Assembly (NCBI GenBank): GCA_019694315.1
Contig: JAIBCE010000010.1
Coordinates: forward strand, 1-54,985
Source of the DNA: Sandaracinaceae bacterium
GTDB lineage: Bacteria > Myxococcota_A > Polyangia > Polyangiales > Sandaracinaceae
DNA: 54,985 nt
Reading direction: 5' to 3'
The position numbers were made by a program, and so were the translations under genes. The notes below the pieces were generated by a model, which saw only the letters and a list, made by a program, of their open reading frames with translations, was not told the DNA's origin and ran no database searches. How positions within the stretch are numbered: position 1 is the first letter of the stretch; the number at the start of each line of letters is the position of its first letter. Shown here piece after piece: positions 27,949 through 37,837 of the stretch.

Positions 27949-28457
27949 GAGACCCGAACCTCCGCGAGCCCCGCCGCGATCGGTACCTCGTGGCAGTCCT
28001 CGTGCGTGCCATCCGCGAAGAGGACGTTCACGAAGTCCGCGGTGTCGTCGAGGGCGATCATCGGGTGATGCCAGACACCGGGCGCGTAGGTGATGGCGCA
28101 GGGGCTCTCGACGAGGAAGGCCGCGAGCGTGCTCAGGTCCGGCGCGTCCGCGCCCAGCGCCACCACGAGGAGGAACCGTGAGGCCTTGAGAGGAACGAAC
28201 ATCTGCGTCGAGCGCGGGTGACGCTCGAGCCGCCGGATCGCCAGCACCTCACCGCCCTGCCATGGATGACAGCGGAAGAGCGACGCCGTGCACCGCGCGT
28301 GCGGTCCGCGGAGCGACTCGAGCACGGCCAGCGCGTCCCAGGCCTGCGCCGTCCCGTGGTTGGCGGAACGGGCCTCGTCGGGCAGGCCGGCCGCCACGAG
28401 AGAGCCGTAGGGCGCATAGCGAGCGCGATCGATGGGCGACGCGTCGATCGTGGTCAT
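27945..28457 (-). CDS. allA: Ureidoglycolate lyase/hydrolase (AllA family)
   Basis: A 170-residue protein starting MTTIDASPID. The family core is seen in RARYAPYGSLVAAG, FRCHPWQGGEVLAIRRLERHP, TQMFVPL, YAPGVWHHPM and DTADFVNVLFADG. The usual product is glyoxylate plus urea from ureidoglycolate, the last step after allantoicase. The other purine-pathway genes lie at 35.1-39.9 kb, so the pathway is split. It is divergent from the TPR gene, with about 135 bases between. Confidence 0.88.
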   Translation of the reverse strand: MTTIDASPIDRARYAPYGSLVAAGLPDEARSANHGTAQAWDALAVLESLRGPHARCTASLFRCHPWQGGEVLAIRRLERHPRSTQMFVPLKASRFLLVVALGADAPDLSTLAAFLVESPCAITYAPGVWHHPMIALDDTADFVNVLFADGTHEDCHEVPIAAGLAEVRVS

Positions 28458-28593
28458 CGGCGCATCGTACGCACGCGAGGCCTCCTCGTACACGCACACG
28501 ACACGCACCCAAAGGTCGCCGCGCTCGCGGGTCTCTGGGCCTCGCCCGACACGTCCTCCTCCCGCGCGGCCCGCGCGCTCTTCGAGGTGCCCC

Positions 28594-31500
28594 ATGCTGC
28601 TCCCCCCGTACGCGAGAGCGACGGCGATGGCGCTCTGCGCCCTCGTGCTCAGCCCGCCCCTCCACGCCCTCGCGCAGTCCCGCTGTCCGTCACCCGCCCT
28701 CGCGCAGGCGCTGGAGCGATGTGACGGGATCGGGCCCGCACCTCGGGGCACGTCCGAGTCCCCGCGGACGCACCTGCCCCCCGCGCGGGCGCCCGAGACC
28801 AGCCCCTCGGAGACCTCGGCGCCCGCCACGCCGCTCACGCTGCGAGAGTTCCCTCGACCCCCATCGAGCGCGCTCCGCTCCGCGAGCCTGCTCGATCGCG
28901 AGATCGAGACCCTCGAGCGCATCGTGGGGCGACTCGATCCGAGCGATCCCCGCGGCGCGGACTACCTCTTTCGACTGGCCGAGACCCACGCCGAGCGCGC
29001 CCGATCGCTCGAAGCCGAGGCCCGATCGCGCGACGAGCCGATCTTCGAAGCGGAGCGCGACCGAGACACCGCGCGCGCAGCCACGCTGCGACGAGAGCAG
29101 TCCGAGGCGGAGGCCGCCGTCGTCGGCGCACGCGAAGGGGCCATTCGCGCCTACGCGCGCCTCGTCCGCGAGCACCCGGACTTCGCCCGCGCCGACGAGG
29201 TCCTGGCCGCGCTGGCGGCGACGCTCGAGGACATGGGCCAGTCCGAGCGCGCGCTCGAGATCCATCGCCGGCTCGTGCGCGAGCACCCTGGCAGTCGCTT
29301 CGTGCCTCAGGCGTGGCTCGCCTTCGGAGAGCACGCGTTCGCCGCAGGCGACATGGAGACTGCCGGGCAGCTCTACGAGCGCGTGCTCGAGACTCCCCCC
29401 GACCAGAATCGACTCTACGGCTTCGCGCTCTATCGACTGGCGTGGACGCACTACAACACCGAAGACTTCGCCGGCGCGCTCACGCAGCTCACCCGCGTGC
29501 TCGACTTCGCGCGCGAGCACCCCGATGCGCCCGACGCTGCGGCGCTGGCGCGCCAGGCACAAGCCGAGCTCGTCTTGCCCTATGCGCGCGTCGGCCGTCC
29601 GCCGCAGGCCCTGGCCTTCTTCCGCAGACTGGCACCCTCGGACGCGGCCGCGCTCGAGATGCTGGAGCGCCTCGGAGAGCTCTACGTGGATACGGGCCAA
29701 TGGGCCGAGGCGGTCACGACCTACCGGGCCCTCATGGCGGAGGCGCCGAGCGCCGACCACCTCTGTCGCTGGCAGGCGCAGATCACGGGCGCCGTGATCG
29801 CGTCACGCCCCAAGCCAGAGCAGGTGACGGAGATCGAGCGGCTCGTCGACATCGAGGGAGTCTTCGTCTCTGCCTCGCACCCCGCGGCGGACCTGCTCGC
29901 GTGTCGCGTCGCAGCCGCCGAGGCGGTCTACGAGACCGCGGTGGCGTGGCACCGCGAGGCGGTGGGCACCGACGATCAGCCCGGCACGCGAGACGCGCGC
30001 ACCATGGCGCTGGCCGAGCGCCTGTATGTGCTGGCGATCGAGGCGCTCCCCGACCTCGACACGCTGGAGCTCCCCTCCATGGCGCGCGAGGACTGGCCCA
30101 CGCGCGGGCGGGTCGCGTATGCCCGCGCCGAGCTCTCGTTTGCCAGAGACGACTGGCGAGCCTGCGGACCCGCGTTCGACCGGGTGCTCGAGCTCACGAC
30201 CGAGCCGAGCCTCGCGGCCGACGCCGCCTATGGCGCGGCCTTCTGTTACGACCGCCTCTTCCAGCTCGAGCACGCTGACACCGAGGCCGAGCGGCTCGAG
30301 GCGACCGCATCGATGGAGCCTCGCGCGCCGAGCGAGCTCGAGTCCCGGATGCTCGCCGCGTTCCAGCGCTTCGCCTGCGTCGCTCCCGCGAGCGAGGACC
30401 TCGCGCAGGTCCAGTATCGGCGGGCACGTGTCTACTACGAGGCTCGGCGCTTCGAAGAGGCCGCCGTGCTCTTTCGCGCAATCGCCTTCGATCACGCGGA
30501 TCACGAGCTCGCCGAGCCCGCCGCGAATCTCTACCTCGACTCCTTGAATGGCCTGTTCCGGCGCGACGGTCGCCTCGACTGCCTCGATCGCATGACGACG
30601 GACCTCGAGCCGCTCGCGGAGTCGTTCTGTGCCTCGGAGACTCTGCGCGACGCGCACCCGGACCTCTGTACCGTCGTCTCCCAGGTGCGCTGCGGGCTCC
30701 TTCGCCGAGAGGCAGAGTCCCTCGGAGCGACTGGGCATCATCGAGAGGCCGCGGCCGCCTATGTCGCCATGTTCCGAGATCACCGCGAGTGCGGCAGGCT
30801 CGACGAGGTGCTCTACGACGCGGCGATCCACTACGAGGCCGCGCGCCTGCTCGGGAGAGCGATCCGCGTGCGACACGTGCTCCTCGATCGATTCCCCGAG
30901 AGCCCGCTCGCCCGCGTGACACTCCACGATCTGGGCGCCAACTACCACGCACTGGCGCTCTATGCGCAGGCCGCCGACCACTACGAGCAATACGCGCACC
31001 GCTACCCCGATGACACAGACTGCGTCCATCCCAGAGGCACCGAGAGTGCCTGTCCGAGCGCGCCCGCGGCGCTCGAGACGGCGGTGTTCTTCCGACTGGG
31101 GCTCGGCGAGCCCGATCACGCCCTCGAGGACGCGCGGCTCTACGAGCGCAACTACCGGCGCTCGCGTCCGAGAGAGACCGCCGACGTCGTCTTCTCGCTG
31201 GGCTCCATCCACGAGCGTCGCGGCGACTGGGCCCGCGCCGGGGCGCACTACCGTGCGTTCCTCCGCGACTACGGAAGGAGCGCGCGCCCGGATCAGCTGC
31301 TCCGCGCGCACGTCCAAGAGGGGAGAGCCGAGTGGGAGCAGGGACGCCATGATCGAGCGGTTCCCCACTTCCGCGCAGCCGAGGAGCGCTGGTCCCGGCT
31401 CGGTCCCGACGCGCTGGCCTCGGAGGAGGGCGCCGATCTCATGCGAGCGCGCGCCGCCGAGGCTGCGTCGGAGGCCCTCTTCTACCTGGGCGAGGAGCGC

Positions 31501-32247
31501 TTCGAGGCCTTCCGCGCCGTGCGATTCCCTCGCTATCGCGGCCCCTCCACGCTCGCTGCGGTGAACCGATGGAGCCGCGAGGAGCTCGCGCCGTGGCTCG
31601 CTCGCAAGATCGCGACGCTGCACGAGGCGGAGGCGGCGTACCTCCGCGTGGAGCCGCTCGGGATCCCCGAGTGGCGCATCGCCGCGGCGGAGCGCGTGGG
31701 CGAGATGTACCGCGACATCATCGAGGACGTGCGCAGCGCGCCGATCCCCGACGACATCGCGAGCGACGACGTGCTGCTCGATCTCTACGAGGGTGTCCGC
31801 GAGGCCCTGTTGAACGGCTCGAGCCCAGGCCCCGATGGGGCGTGGGAGACGGCCGACGACGTGGCTTGTCCCGATGCCACGGCCGTGGAGCTCTCGAGCT
31901 CCGGGCCCGAGGACGACGGCGCGCTGCCGCCATCGTGCCGCGTGGCGCCCATCGCGCGCGCCATGAGCTCGTTCGAGCACTGCCTCTCGCTCGCGACGAC
32001 GGTCCGCTGGTTCAACGAGTGGTCCACTCGCTGTGAGTCCGAGCTCCACGACCTCAACCCGCGACGCTATCCGCTCGCGGCGGAGCTGCGCGCGACAGCC
32101 GCCTTCGCCCAAGACGCGCTCGCGACACCGGGACCCGCGGAGGCACGCCCCACGAGCGAAGACGAGGTCCCCCCCGAGCCCGAGGCGGCCACACGAGAGG
32201 CCCCCGCCACGCCCGCGTCGCGCGCCGATGAGCCTGGCGCGTCCTGA
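28594..32247 (+). CDS. Large secreted TPR protein
   Basis: A 1217-residue protein with a signal peptide (ALCALVLSPPLHALAQ). The ATG at 28594 has a gaggtgcccc ribosome site and was preferred over a longer upstream frame. The body is an alpha-helical solenoid with many tetratricopeptide-like units, for example AYARLVREHPDFARADEVL, YERVLETPPDQNRLYGFALY and HYEQYAHRYPDDT, separated by acidic or Ala-rich turns. The C-terminal 60 residues are Pro/Glu/Ala-rich. Large TPR proteins of this type are common in myxobacteria and may link envelope complexes. No other domain is seen. It converges with the frameshifted kinase gene. Confidence 0.85.
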   Translation: MLLPPYARATAMALCALVLSPPLHALAQSRCPSPALAQALERCDGIGPAPRGTSESPRTHLPPARAPETSPSETSAPATPLTLREFPRPPSSALRSASLLDREIETLERIVGRLDPSDPRGADYLFRLAETHAERARSLEAEARSRDEPIFEAERDRDTARAATLRREQSEAEAAVVGAREGAIRAYARLVREHPDFARADEVLAALAATLEDMGQSERALEIHRRLVREHPGSRFVPQAWLAFGEHAFAAGDMETAGQLYERVLETPPDQNRLYGFALYRLAWTHYNTEDFAGALTQLTRVLDFAREHPDAPDAAALARQAQAELVLPYARVGRPPQALAFFRRLAPSDAAALEMLERLGELYVDTGQWAEAVTTYRALMAEAPSADHLCRWQAQITGAVIASRPKPEQVTEIERLVDIEGVFVSASHPAADLLACRVAAAEAVYETAVAWHREAVGTDDQPGTRDARTMALAERLYVLAIEALPDLDTLELPSMAREDWPTRGRVAYARAELSFARDDWRACGPAFDRVLELTTEPSLAADAAYGAAFCYDRLFQLEHADTEAERLEATASMEPRAPSELESRMLAAFQRFACVAPASEDLAQVQYRRARVYYEARRFEEAAVLFRAIAFDHADHELAEPAANLYLDSLNGLFRRDGRLDCLDRMTTDLEPLAESFCASETLRDAHPDLCTVVSQVRCGLLRREAESLGATGHHREAAAAYVAMFRDHRECGRLDEVLYDAAIHYEAARLLGRAIRVRHVLLDRFPESPLARVTLHDLGANYHALALYAQAADHYEQYAHRYPDDTDCVHPRGTESACPSAPAALETAVFFRLGLGEPDHALEDARLYERNYRRSRPRETADVVFSLGSIHERRGDWARAGAHYRAFLRDYGRSARPDQLLRAHVQEGRAEWEQGRHDRAVPHFRAAEERWSRLGPDALASEEGADLMRARAAEAASEALFYLGEERFEAFRAVRFPRYRGPSTLAAVNRWSREELAPWLARKIATLHEAEAAYLRVEPLGIPEWRIAAAERVGEMYRDIIEDVRSAPIPDDIASDDVLLDLYEGVREALLNGSSPGPDGAWETADDVACPDATAVELSSSGPEDDGALPPSCRVAPIARAMSSFEHCLSLATTVRWFNEWSTRCESELHDLNPRRYPLAAELRATAAFAQDALATPGPAEARPTSEDEVPPEPEAATREAPATPASRADEPGAS

Positions 32248-32267
32248 TCGACTCCGTCCGACGAGCT

Positions 32268-33494
32268 CTACGCCGAGCGCTTCGGCGCACGCCCCGAGAA
32301 GAGCTCGCCCAGTCGCTGCGACAGCGTCTCGAGCGAGTACGGCTTCTGGAGGTACGTGTGGCCAGCGAGCTGCTCGTTGTCGACATCCGCATATCCCGAC
32401 ACGACGAGCACTGCGATGCCGGGCTGGATGCGGCGAACCTCGTCCGCGAGCTCCACCCCCGTCATTCCCGGCATGATCATGTCGGTCATGAGGAGGTCGA
32501 ACGGGGTGCTCGCAGCGGCCAGGATCTCGAGGGCCTGCGCGCCGTGCGCGGCGACCTCCACTCGGTACCCGAGGCGAGCGAGGATCCGTGCGCCTGCGCT
32601 GCGCACGAGATCGTCATCCTCGACGAGGAGGATGCGCTGCCCGGCACCGTGCGCCGCCGCGCGGGGCGCCTCCGCGCTCGGGCGAACGTGCTCCTCGACG
32701 CGCGGCAGATAGACGGAGACCTCCGTGCCGCGACCGAGCTCGCTGTCCAGCACGATCGCGCCGCTCAGGCGCCGCACGATGCCGAAGACGCTCGCGAGCC
32801 CGAGGCCGGTGCCGTCTGCCTTGGTGGTGAAGAACGGATCGAACGCGCGAGCGCGCGTGTGCTCATCCATGCCCATGCCCGTGTCGCGCACACGGATCAC
32901 CACGTAGCTCCCCTCGGCCACGTCGAGGCTCGCGCCCCGCGCCGCGTCGATCACCTCGGCGGCGGTCTCGATCTCGAGGCGTCCACCGCGCGGCATGGCT
33001 TCGCGTGCGTTCACGGCGAGGTTCACGAGCACCTGCTCGATCTGCGATGCGTCCACACGCACGGCGCCCGCGTCGGGATCGAGGCGGAGCACGAGCTCCA
33101 CATCCTCCCCGAGGAGCCGGCGCAGCATGGGCCCGAGCTCACCCAGGTGCGCGTGGAGCTCCACCACCGACAGCTCGACGACCTGCCGTCGCGCAAAGGC
33201 CATGAGCTGACGCGTGAGCTCGCGCGCCCGATCGGCGGCGCTGCGGGCCGTCGAGAGCTCCGCCTTCGCGGGCCCGCTCTGGAGCTCGTCGCCAGCGAGC
33301 GAGAGCGACGCCATGATCACGGTGAGCAGGTTGTTGAAGTCGTGCGCCACGCCTCCTGCGAGGCGTCCCAGGCTCTCGAGCCGCTGCGAGCGCGAGAGGG
33401 CCTCTTCGAGCGTGCGGCGCTCGGACACGTCGGCGATCGCACCGAGGAGGCGTCGGTGCCCGTCCTTCTGCTCGAAGCGGCCGGTCACGCGCAC
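32268..33494 (-). CDS. Hybrid histidine kinase, 3' part (HisKA, HATPase, receiver)
   Basis: A 408-residue fragment with the phospho-accepting His in RLAGGVAHDFNNLL and an ATP-binding domain containing NLAVNAREAM, DTGMGMD and GTGLGLASV. A C-terminal receiver follows, starting ILLVEDDDLVR with its phospho-Asp in LLMTDMIMPG and a Lys in LQKPYS. The start shown is the first usable codon (GTG), but the reading frame is open further upstream to about 33592. There it continues the PAS domain of the other half (DTEYRVVPRENEVRW). It is therefore the 3' half of one gene split by a frameshift near 33578-33592. Confidence 0.85.
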   Translation of the reverse strand: MRVTGRFEQKDGHRRLLGAIADVSERRTLEEALSRSQRLESLGRLAGGVAHDFNNLLTVIMASLSLAGDELQSGPAKAELSTARSAADRARELTRQLMAFARRQVVELSVVELHAHLGELGPMLRRLLGEDVELVLRLDPDAGAVRVDASQIEQVLVNLAVNAREAMPRGGRLEIETAAEVIDAARGASLDVAEGSYVVIRVRDTGMGMDEHTRARAFDPFFTTKADGTGLGLASVFGIVRRLSGAIVLDSELGRGTEVSVYLPRVEEHVRPSAEAPRAAAHGAGQRILLVEDDDLVRSAGARILARLGYRVEVAAHGAQALEILAAASTPFDLLMTDMIMPGMTGVELADEVRRIQPGIAVLVVSGYADVDNEQLAGHTYLQKPYSLETLSQRLGELFSGRAPKRSA

Positions 33495-34894
33495 CCACCG
33501 AACCTCGTTCTCGCGAGGAACGACCCTGTACTCGGTGTCGAACGACGACTGCGGCGCGCTGATCGTCGCCGCGAGCAGACCCTCGCGCGATCGTCGGCGT
33601 GGACGAGCTCGAGGTAGGCCTCGACCCCAGGCGTCCGCTGCGCGCCGAGCATGTCGGTGAGGTGCGGTGACCAGTGGCCCTCGAGGGTGTCGAGGTCGAA
33701 CTCGAACACTCCGAGCTTGCCCGCGGCGAGGGCCGACTCGAGCATCTGCTCGCTGCGCCTGGCGGCCTCCTCGGCGTCGCGAATGGCCGTGAGATCACGG
33801 AACATCGCGACCGAGCCCGTGACGCGGCCGTCTTCCCACACCGGCGAGCCCGTCGCCGCCGTGTGCACGCGTGTCCCGTCGGGTCGCTCGATCACGAACG
33901 TGAACGTCTCGGAGACGCCAGCGAGGCGGCGGTCCATCCGCGCACGAAAGAGCTCCGCCTGCTCGGCCGGGATCACCTCGAGGACGCTCCTGCGCTCCAG
34001 CTCCTCGAGCGGGACCCCGAGCAGCGAGGCCATGCGTCCGTTGGCGAACCGGGTCCTTCCGTCGCGACCGACCGCCCACACGCCTTCTCCCGTCGACTCT
34101 AGGATCAGCCGGTACTTCGACTCGCTCTCGCGGAGCGCCGCCACCGTGGCCTCGAGGGCGGTGACATCCGTCATGGTGCAGGCGACCGACGTCACCGCCG
34201 CGGTCGTGGCGTCGAAGATGGGCCTCGCGCTCGCCCGCAGCGTGCGTCGTTCCCCTCGCTCCGACTCGAAGGCCAGGGCGATCGCCTCGACGTCGCCCCC
34301 GGTCCGCAGCGCCTCGCGCCAAGGCAGCTCGGTCCTTCCGTCGCGGAGCGCCCACCGTCCGATCGCCTCCGGCTCGCGTCCGAGCATGGCGCCCTCGGGG
34401 GTCCCGAACGTCGTCGCCGCGGCGGCGTTGCAGAGGAGGATCGTCCCCTGCCGATCCAGCACGAGCACGGCCTCCCTGGTGGCGGCGATGATCGACGCGT
34501 TGCGAGCCTCCGAGTCGCGGAGCGCGCCTTCCACGCGATCGGGGCTGGACACATCCTCGCTGAAGACCGCGAGCAAGTCGGGCTCGACCGGCACGAACGT
34601 GAGCCGGAGACGCAGGCTCACCTCTGCGCGGTGCTGAGGTCTCACGTCGAGCTCGCGGACGATCCGGCGCTTCTCGCGATGGGCCTGGACCGCCGCCTCC
34701 ATCGTCTCGCGCTGATTGGCGTAGAGGGGCGAGAGGGGCCGACCGATCATCGACTCTGGCAGGCGGGTCTTGGCGCGCGCGGCCTCGTTGATCGCGACGA
34801 GCACGAACTCCGCGCCATCCCAGCGAGTGAGATACCCCGGCGTCGGGGTCGCCTCGAAGAGCGCGAGGATGCCTGCGTCTCCCGCCGAGCTCAT
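33485..34894 (-). CDS. Hybrid histidine kinase, 5' part (multiple PAS domains)
   Basis: About 470 residues from an ATG (MSSAGDAGILAL). PAS-like units follow: ILALFEATPTPGYLTRW, IIAATREAVLVLDRQGTILLC, YRLILESTGEGVWAVGRDGRT and a fourth, ESALAAGKLGVFEFDL. After HADDRAR the frame turns into an Arg/Ser string and ends. The PAS fold continues in the -1 related frame (LLAATISAPQSSFDTEYRV). So the protein would be a normal hybrid sensor kinase of about 875 residues if one base were restored. Either this is a pseudogene or a sequencing error in the accctcgcgcga stretch. It is divergent from puuD. Confidence 0.85.
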   Translation of the reverse strand: MSSAGDAGILALFEATPTPGYLTRWDGAEFVLVAINEAARAKTRLPESMIGRPLSPLYANQRETMEAAVQAHREKRRIVRELDVRPQHRAEVSLRLRLTFVPVEPDLLAVFSEDVSSPDRVEGALRDSEARNASIIAATREAVLVLDRQGTILLCNAAAATTFGTPEGAMLGREPEAIGRWALRDGRTELPWREALRTGGDVEAIALAFESERGERRTLRASARPIFDATTAAVTSVACTMTDVTALEATVAALRESESKYRLILESTGEGVWAVGRDGRTRFANGRMASLLGVPLEELERRSVLEVIPAEQAELFRARMDRRLAGVSETFTFVIERPDGTRVHTAATGSPVWEDGRVTGSVAMFRDLTAIRDAEEAARRSEQMLESALAAGKLGVFEFDLDTLEGHWSPHLTDMLGAQRTPGVEAYLELVHADDRARVCSRRRSARRSRRSTPSTGSFLARTRFGGCA

Positions 34895-35030
34895 GGAGGA
34901 CCGAGCGTATCCCATTGCGCGCGGAGCGTGATCGGCTCCTCCCACGCAAAGATTGAGCGCGCGAGACACAACCACGACAGCGAATTGGGGCATCGACCCG
35001 ATGGGAGCCCGGCGCCTGTCTCGCCCTCGA

Positions 35031-35047
35031 CCTGCCCGGCGGGCAGG
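35031..35047. promoter_or_regulatory. Inverted repeat upstream of puuD
   Basis: Perfect palindrome cctgccc (35031-35037), loop ggc, gggcagg (35041-35047), about 60 bases before the puuD start in the divergent region shared with the sensor kinase gene. It could be an operator for a purine-responsive repressor or simply a GC-rich chance hairpin. Confidence 0.3.
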
Positions 35048-35107
35048 AAGCGCATCGGTCTCGAGCCGGCCAGCCCGAGCTCCGGCCCGAGGAGGGCACC
35101 TCCGTCG

Positions 35108-36316
35108 ATGCCGCCGCGTTACCATCCGCCCGTGCTCGACGAGTGGCTCCACTACGGTCTGCGTCTCTTCCACCTGATCGCCGGCATCATGTGGATCGGC
35201 ACCTCGTTCTACTTCGTGTGGCTCGACTTCAGCTTCGAGCCCCTGCCACCCGAGCGCGCCAAGGAGAGCCCGTCCGTGGACGGTGAGACCTACATGGTCC
35301 ACGGCGGCTTCTTCTACCGAGTCGAGAAGCAGAAGCCGACGAAGCTCCCGCCGAACCTCCACTGGTTCAAGTACGAGGCCCTCCTCACCTACGTGAGCGG
35401 CTTCCTGCTCTTGCTCCTCGTCTACTGGACCGGCGGCGGCATGGCCCTCATGGGCCCGACGCGCATCCCGCTCACCCACCCACACGTCGCCTACACGGTC
35501 TCGCTCGGCTCCCTCGTGGCCGCGTGGTTTCTCTACGACACCCTCTGGCGCCTCATCGGCAAGTCGCAGCCGACGCTCGCGCTCGTCGTGTCCGTGCTCG
35601 GGCTCGTGGGCGCGATCTATGGCTACTGCTCGGTGTTCCCCGGTCGCGCGGCGTTCATCCACACCGGCGCGATGATCGGCACGATCATGATCTGCAACGT
35701 GTGGGTGCGGATCCTGCCGGCGCAGCGACGGATGATCGCGAAGCGTCTCGCGGGCGAGGAGCCCGACTGGGCCGAGGGCGCCGCCGCCAAGCAGCGCTCC
35801 CTCCACAACAGCTACGTGACCATCCCCGTGCTGTTCACGATGATCTCGAACCACTTCAGCTTCGCGTTCGATCACCCGCTGAACTGGGCGATCCTGTGCG
35901 GGCTCGCGGTGATCGGCGCCTCGGTGCGCCACCTGATGATCACGATCGAGCGCCAGCAGACGGCGTGGTGGGCCTTCGCGCCCGCAACCGCTGCGTTCGC
36001 GATGGTCGTCTTCGTCACGTGGCCCGCACCGCGCCCCGAGGTGAGCGGCCCGCCCGTGGCCTTCGCCGAGGCCAACGACATCCTCGCGCGTCGCTGTCGA
36101 CAGTGTCACTCCGCCACACCGACCGACGACGTGTTCCACAGCGCCCCCAACGGCGTGATGTTCGACTCGCCCGCGAGCATCGTGGCGTACGCGCCCCGCA
36201 TTCGCCTCCGCGCGTGCGAGGCCCGCACGATGCCGCTCGCGAACAAGACGGAGATGACCGACGAGGAGCGCGAGACGCTCCAGCGCTGGATCGATCAGGG
36301 CGCCCACACGAATTGA
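35108..36316 (+). CDS. puuD: Membrane cytochrome c-type urate hydroxylase
   Basis: A 402-residue protein. The N-terminal three quarters contain about eight transmembrane helices in the urate oxidase N-terminal family pattern (LFHLIAGIMWIGTSFYFVWLD, SNHFSFAF). The C-terminus is a cytochrome c domain with heme motif CRQCHS starting at residue 330 and an axial-Met candidate in ARTMPLANK. PuuD of Agrobacterium oxidises urate to 5-hydroxyisourate and passes electrons to the respiratory chain instead of making hydrogen peroxide. The ATG at 35108 follows a distant gaggaggg ribosome site; the GTG at 35132 is an alternative. First gene of the purine operon. Confidence 0.93.
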   Translation: MPPRYHPPVLDEWLHYGLRLFHLIAGIMWIGTSFYFVWLDFSFEPLPPERAKESPSVDGETYMVHGGFFYRVEKQKPTKLPPNLHWFKYEALLTYVSGFLLLLLVYWTGGGMALMGPTRIPLTHPHVAYTVSLGSLVAAWFLYDTLWRLIGKSQPTLALVVSVLGLVGAIYGYCSVFPGRAAFIHTGAMIGTIMICNVWVRILPAQRRMIAKRLAGEEPDWAEGAAAKQRSLHNSYVTIPVLFTMISNHFSFAFDHPLNWAILCGLAVIGASVRHLMITIERQQTAWWAFAPATAAFAMVVFVTWPAPRPEVSGPPVAFAEANDILARRCRQCHSATPTDDVFHSAPNGVMFDSPASIVAYAPRIRLRACEARTMPLANKTEMTDEERETLQRWIDQGAHTN

Positions 36317-36401
36317 CGACGGCACGGGCTGCTGCGAGCGCGCGGCGGCTCACCACCTCCCGACGGTCGTTCGCGCTCCATCCGCGTCGCCCGTTCGTGC
36401 G

Positions 36402-37817
36402 ATGCTCAGCGCGCCCATGAGTCCCTCGCGCTTCGCGCTCCGCTCCGACCGCGTGCTCGTCGATCGCGCGCTCCGCCCCGCGGTGGTGGTCGTCGAAGAC
36501 GCGCGCATCGCCGACGTCCTCGCCCCCGCCGCGATCGACGCGTCCTCCCCGCTGCCCGTGATCGACCTCGAGGGCGTGCTCCTGCCCGGCCTCGTCGACT
36601 CGCATGTGCACATGAACGAGCCCGGCCGCACCGAGTGGGAGGGGTTCGAGACCGCGACGGCGGCCGCCGCGTCGGGAGGCGTGACGACGCTCGTCGACAT
36701 GCCGCTCAACTGCATCCCCGTCACGACCTCGCTCGCGGCGCTCGACGAGAAGCTCGCCGCGGTGAAGGACCTCCTCTGCGTGGACGTGGGCTTCTGGGGC
36801 GGCGTCGTCCCGGCCAATTCCGGCTCCGGGACAGGGGGCGAGCTCGCGGCGATGGCCTCGCGCGGGATGCTCGGGGCCAAGTGCTTCCTCTGCCACTCGG
36901 GCATCGACGACTTTCCGGCCTCGCGCGAGGAGCACCTGCGCGCCGCGATGCCCATCCTGCGCGACGCGGGCATCCCCCTCCTCGTGCACGCGGAGCTCGA
37001 GCTGTCGGCGACGCGCGCCGGCGTGGCCGTCCCGGCCTGCGACTCGGGTGATCCGGCGGAGTACGCGAGCTACCTCGCCTCGCGACCGAACGCGTTCGAG
37101 GACGAGGCCATCGAGATGGTCATTCGCCTCTGTCGCGAGACACGCTGCCACGTGCACGTGGTGCACCTGAGCTCCGGCACCGCCCTGCCGATGATCCGTG
37201 CCGCCAAGGACGAGGGTCTGCCGTTCACCGTCGAGACCTGCCCGCACTATCTCTGTCTCTCGGCCGAAGAGGTCCCCCGCGGCGCCACCCAGTACAAGTG
37301 CGCCCCGCCCATCCGCGAGGCCGCCAACCGGGAGCTGCTCTGGCAGGGGGTTCGCGAGGGCGTGATCGATCTGGTGACCTCCGATCACTCGCCGTGCACG
37401 CCACACCTCAAGAAGCCGCTTCTGCCGACGGGTGAGGGCGGCGACTTCTGCGGCGCGTGGGGCGGGATCGCATCGCTCTCGCTGGGCCTGCCCTCGGTGT
37501 GGACCGAGGCGCAGCGACGCGAGCTGGCGCTGACCGACGTCGTGCGTCGCATGAGCGAAGAGCCCGCGCGCCTGGCCGGCCTCGGGTCCACGAAGGGCCG
37601 CATCGCGCGAGGCCTCGACGCCGATCTCTGCGTGTTCGATCCGGACGCGTCCTTCCCCGTCTCGGAGGCCGACCTGCGCTTCCGCCACAAGGTCTCTCCC
37701 TACCTCGGACGCGCGCTCCGCGGGCGGGTGACCCACACGTGGCTCCGCGGGCGGGTCATCTTCGAGGACGGCACACTGCGACCAGGACACGGGCGGGCGC
37801 TGCTCTCTCACGACTGA
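36402..37817 (+). CDS. allB: Allantoinase
   Basis: A 471-residue cyclic amidohydrolase; an ATG at 36417 (MSPSRFALRS) is an equally possible start. Metal-binding His68 and His70 lie in LVDSHVHMNEPG. A carboxylated-Lys candidate is in GAKCFLCHSG, further His in VHAELE and VHVVHLSS, and the Asp in TSDHSPC. It opens the ring of allantoin to allantoate. It follows puuD by 85 bases on the same strand. Confidence 0.96.
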   Translation: MLSAPMSPSRFALRSDRVLVDRALRPAVVVVEDARIADVLAPAAIDASSPLPVIDLEGVLLPGLVDSHVHMNEPGRTEWEGFETATAAAASGGVTTLVDMPLNCIPVTTSLAALDEKLAAVKDLLCVDVGFWGGVVPANSGSGTGGELAAMASRGMLGAKCFLCHSGIDDFPASREEHLRAAMPILRDAGIPLLVHAELELSATRAGVAVPACDSGDPAEYASYLASRPNAFEDEAIEMVIRLCRETRCHVHVVHLSSGTALPMIRAAKDEGLPFTVETCPHYLCLSAEEVPRGATQYKCAPPIREAANRELLWQGVREGVIDLVTSDHSPCTPHLKKPLLPTGEGGDFCGAWGGIASLSLGLPSVWTEAQRRELALTDVVRRMSEEPARLAGLGSTKGRIARGLDADLCVFDPDASFPVSEADLRFRHKVSPYLGRALRGRVTHTWLRGRVIFEDGTLRPGHGRALLSHD

Positions 37818-37837
37818 CGGCGAGCCGACGAGCGCTC

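Noticed and set aside
28432..28593. Longer N-terminus of the TPR protein
   Set aside because: It would cover the divergent region with allA and precede a clear signal peptide.
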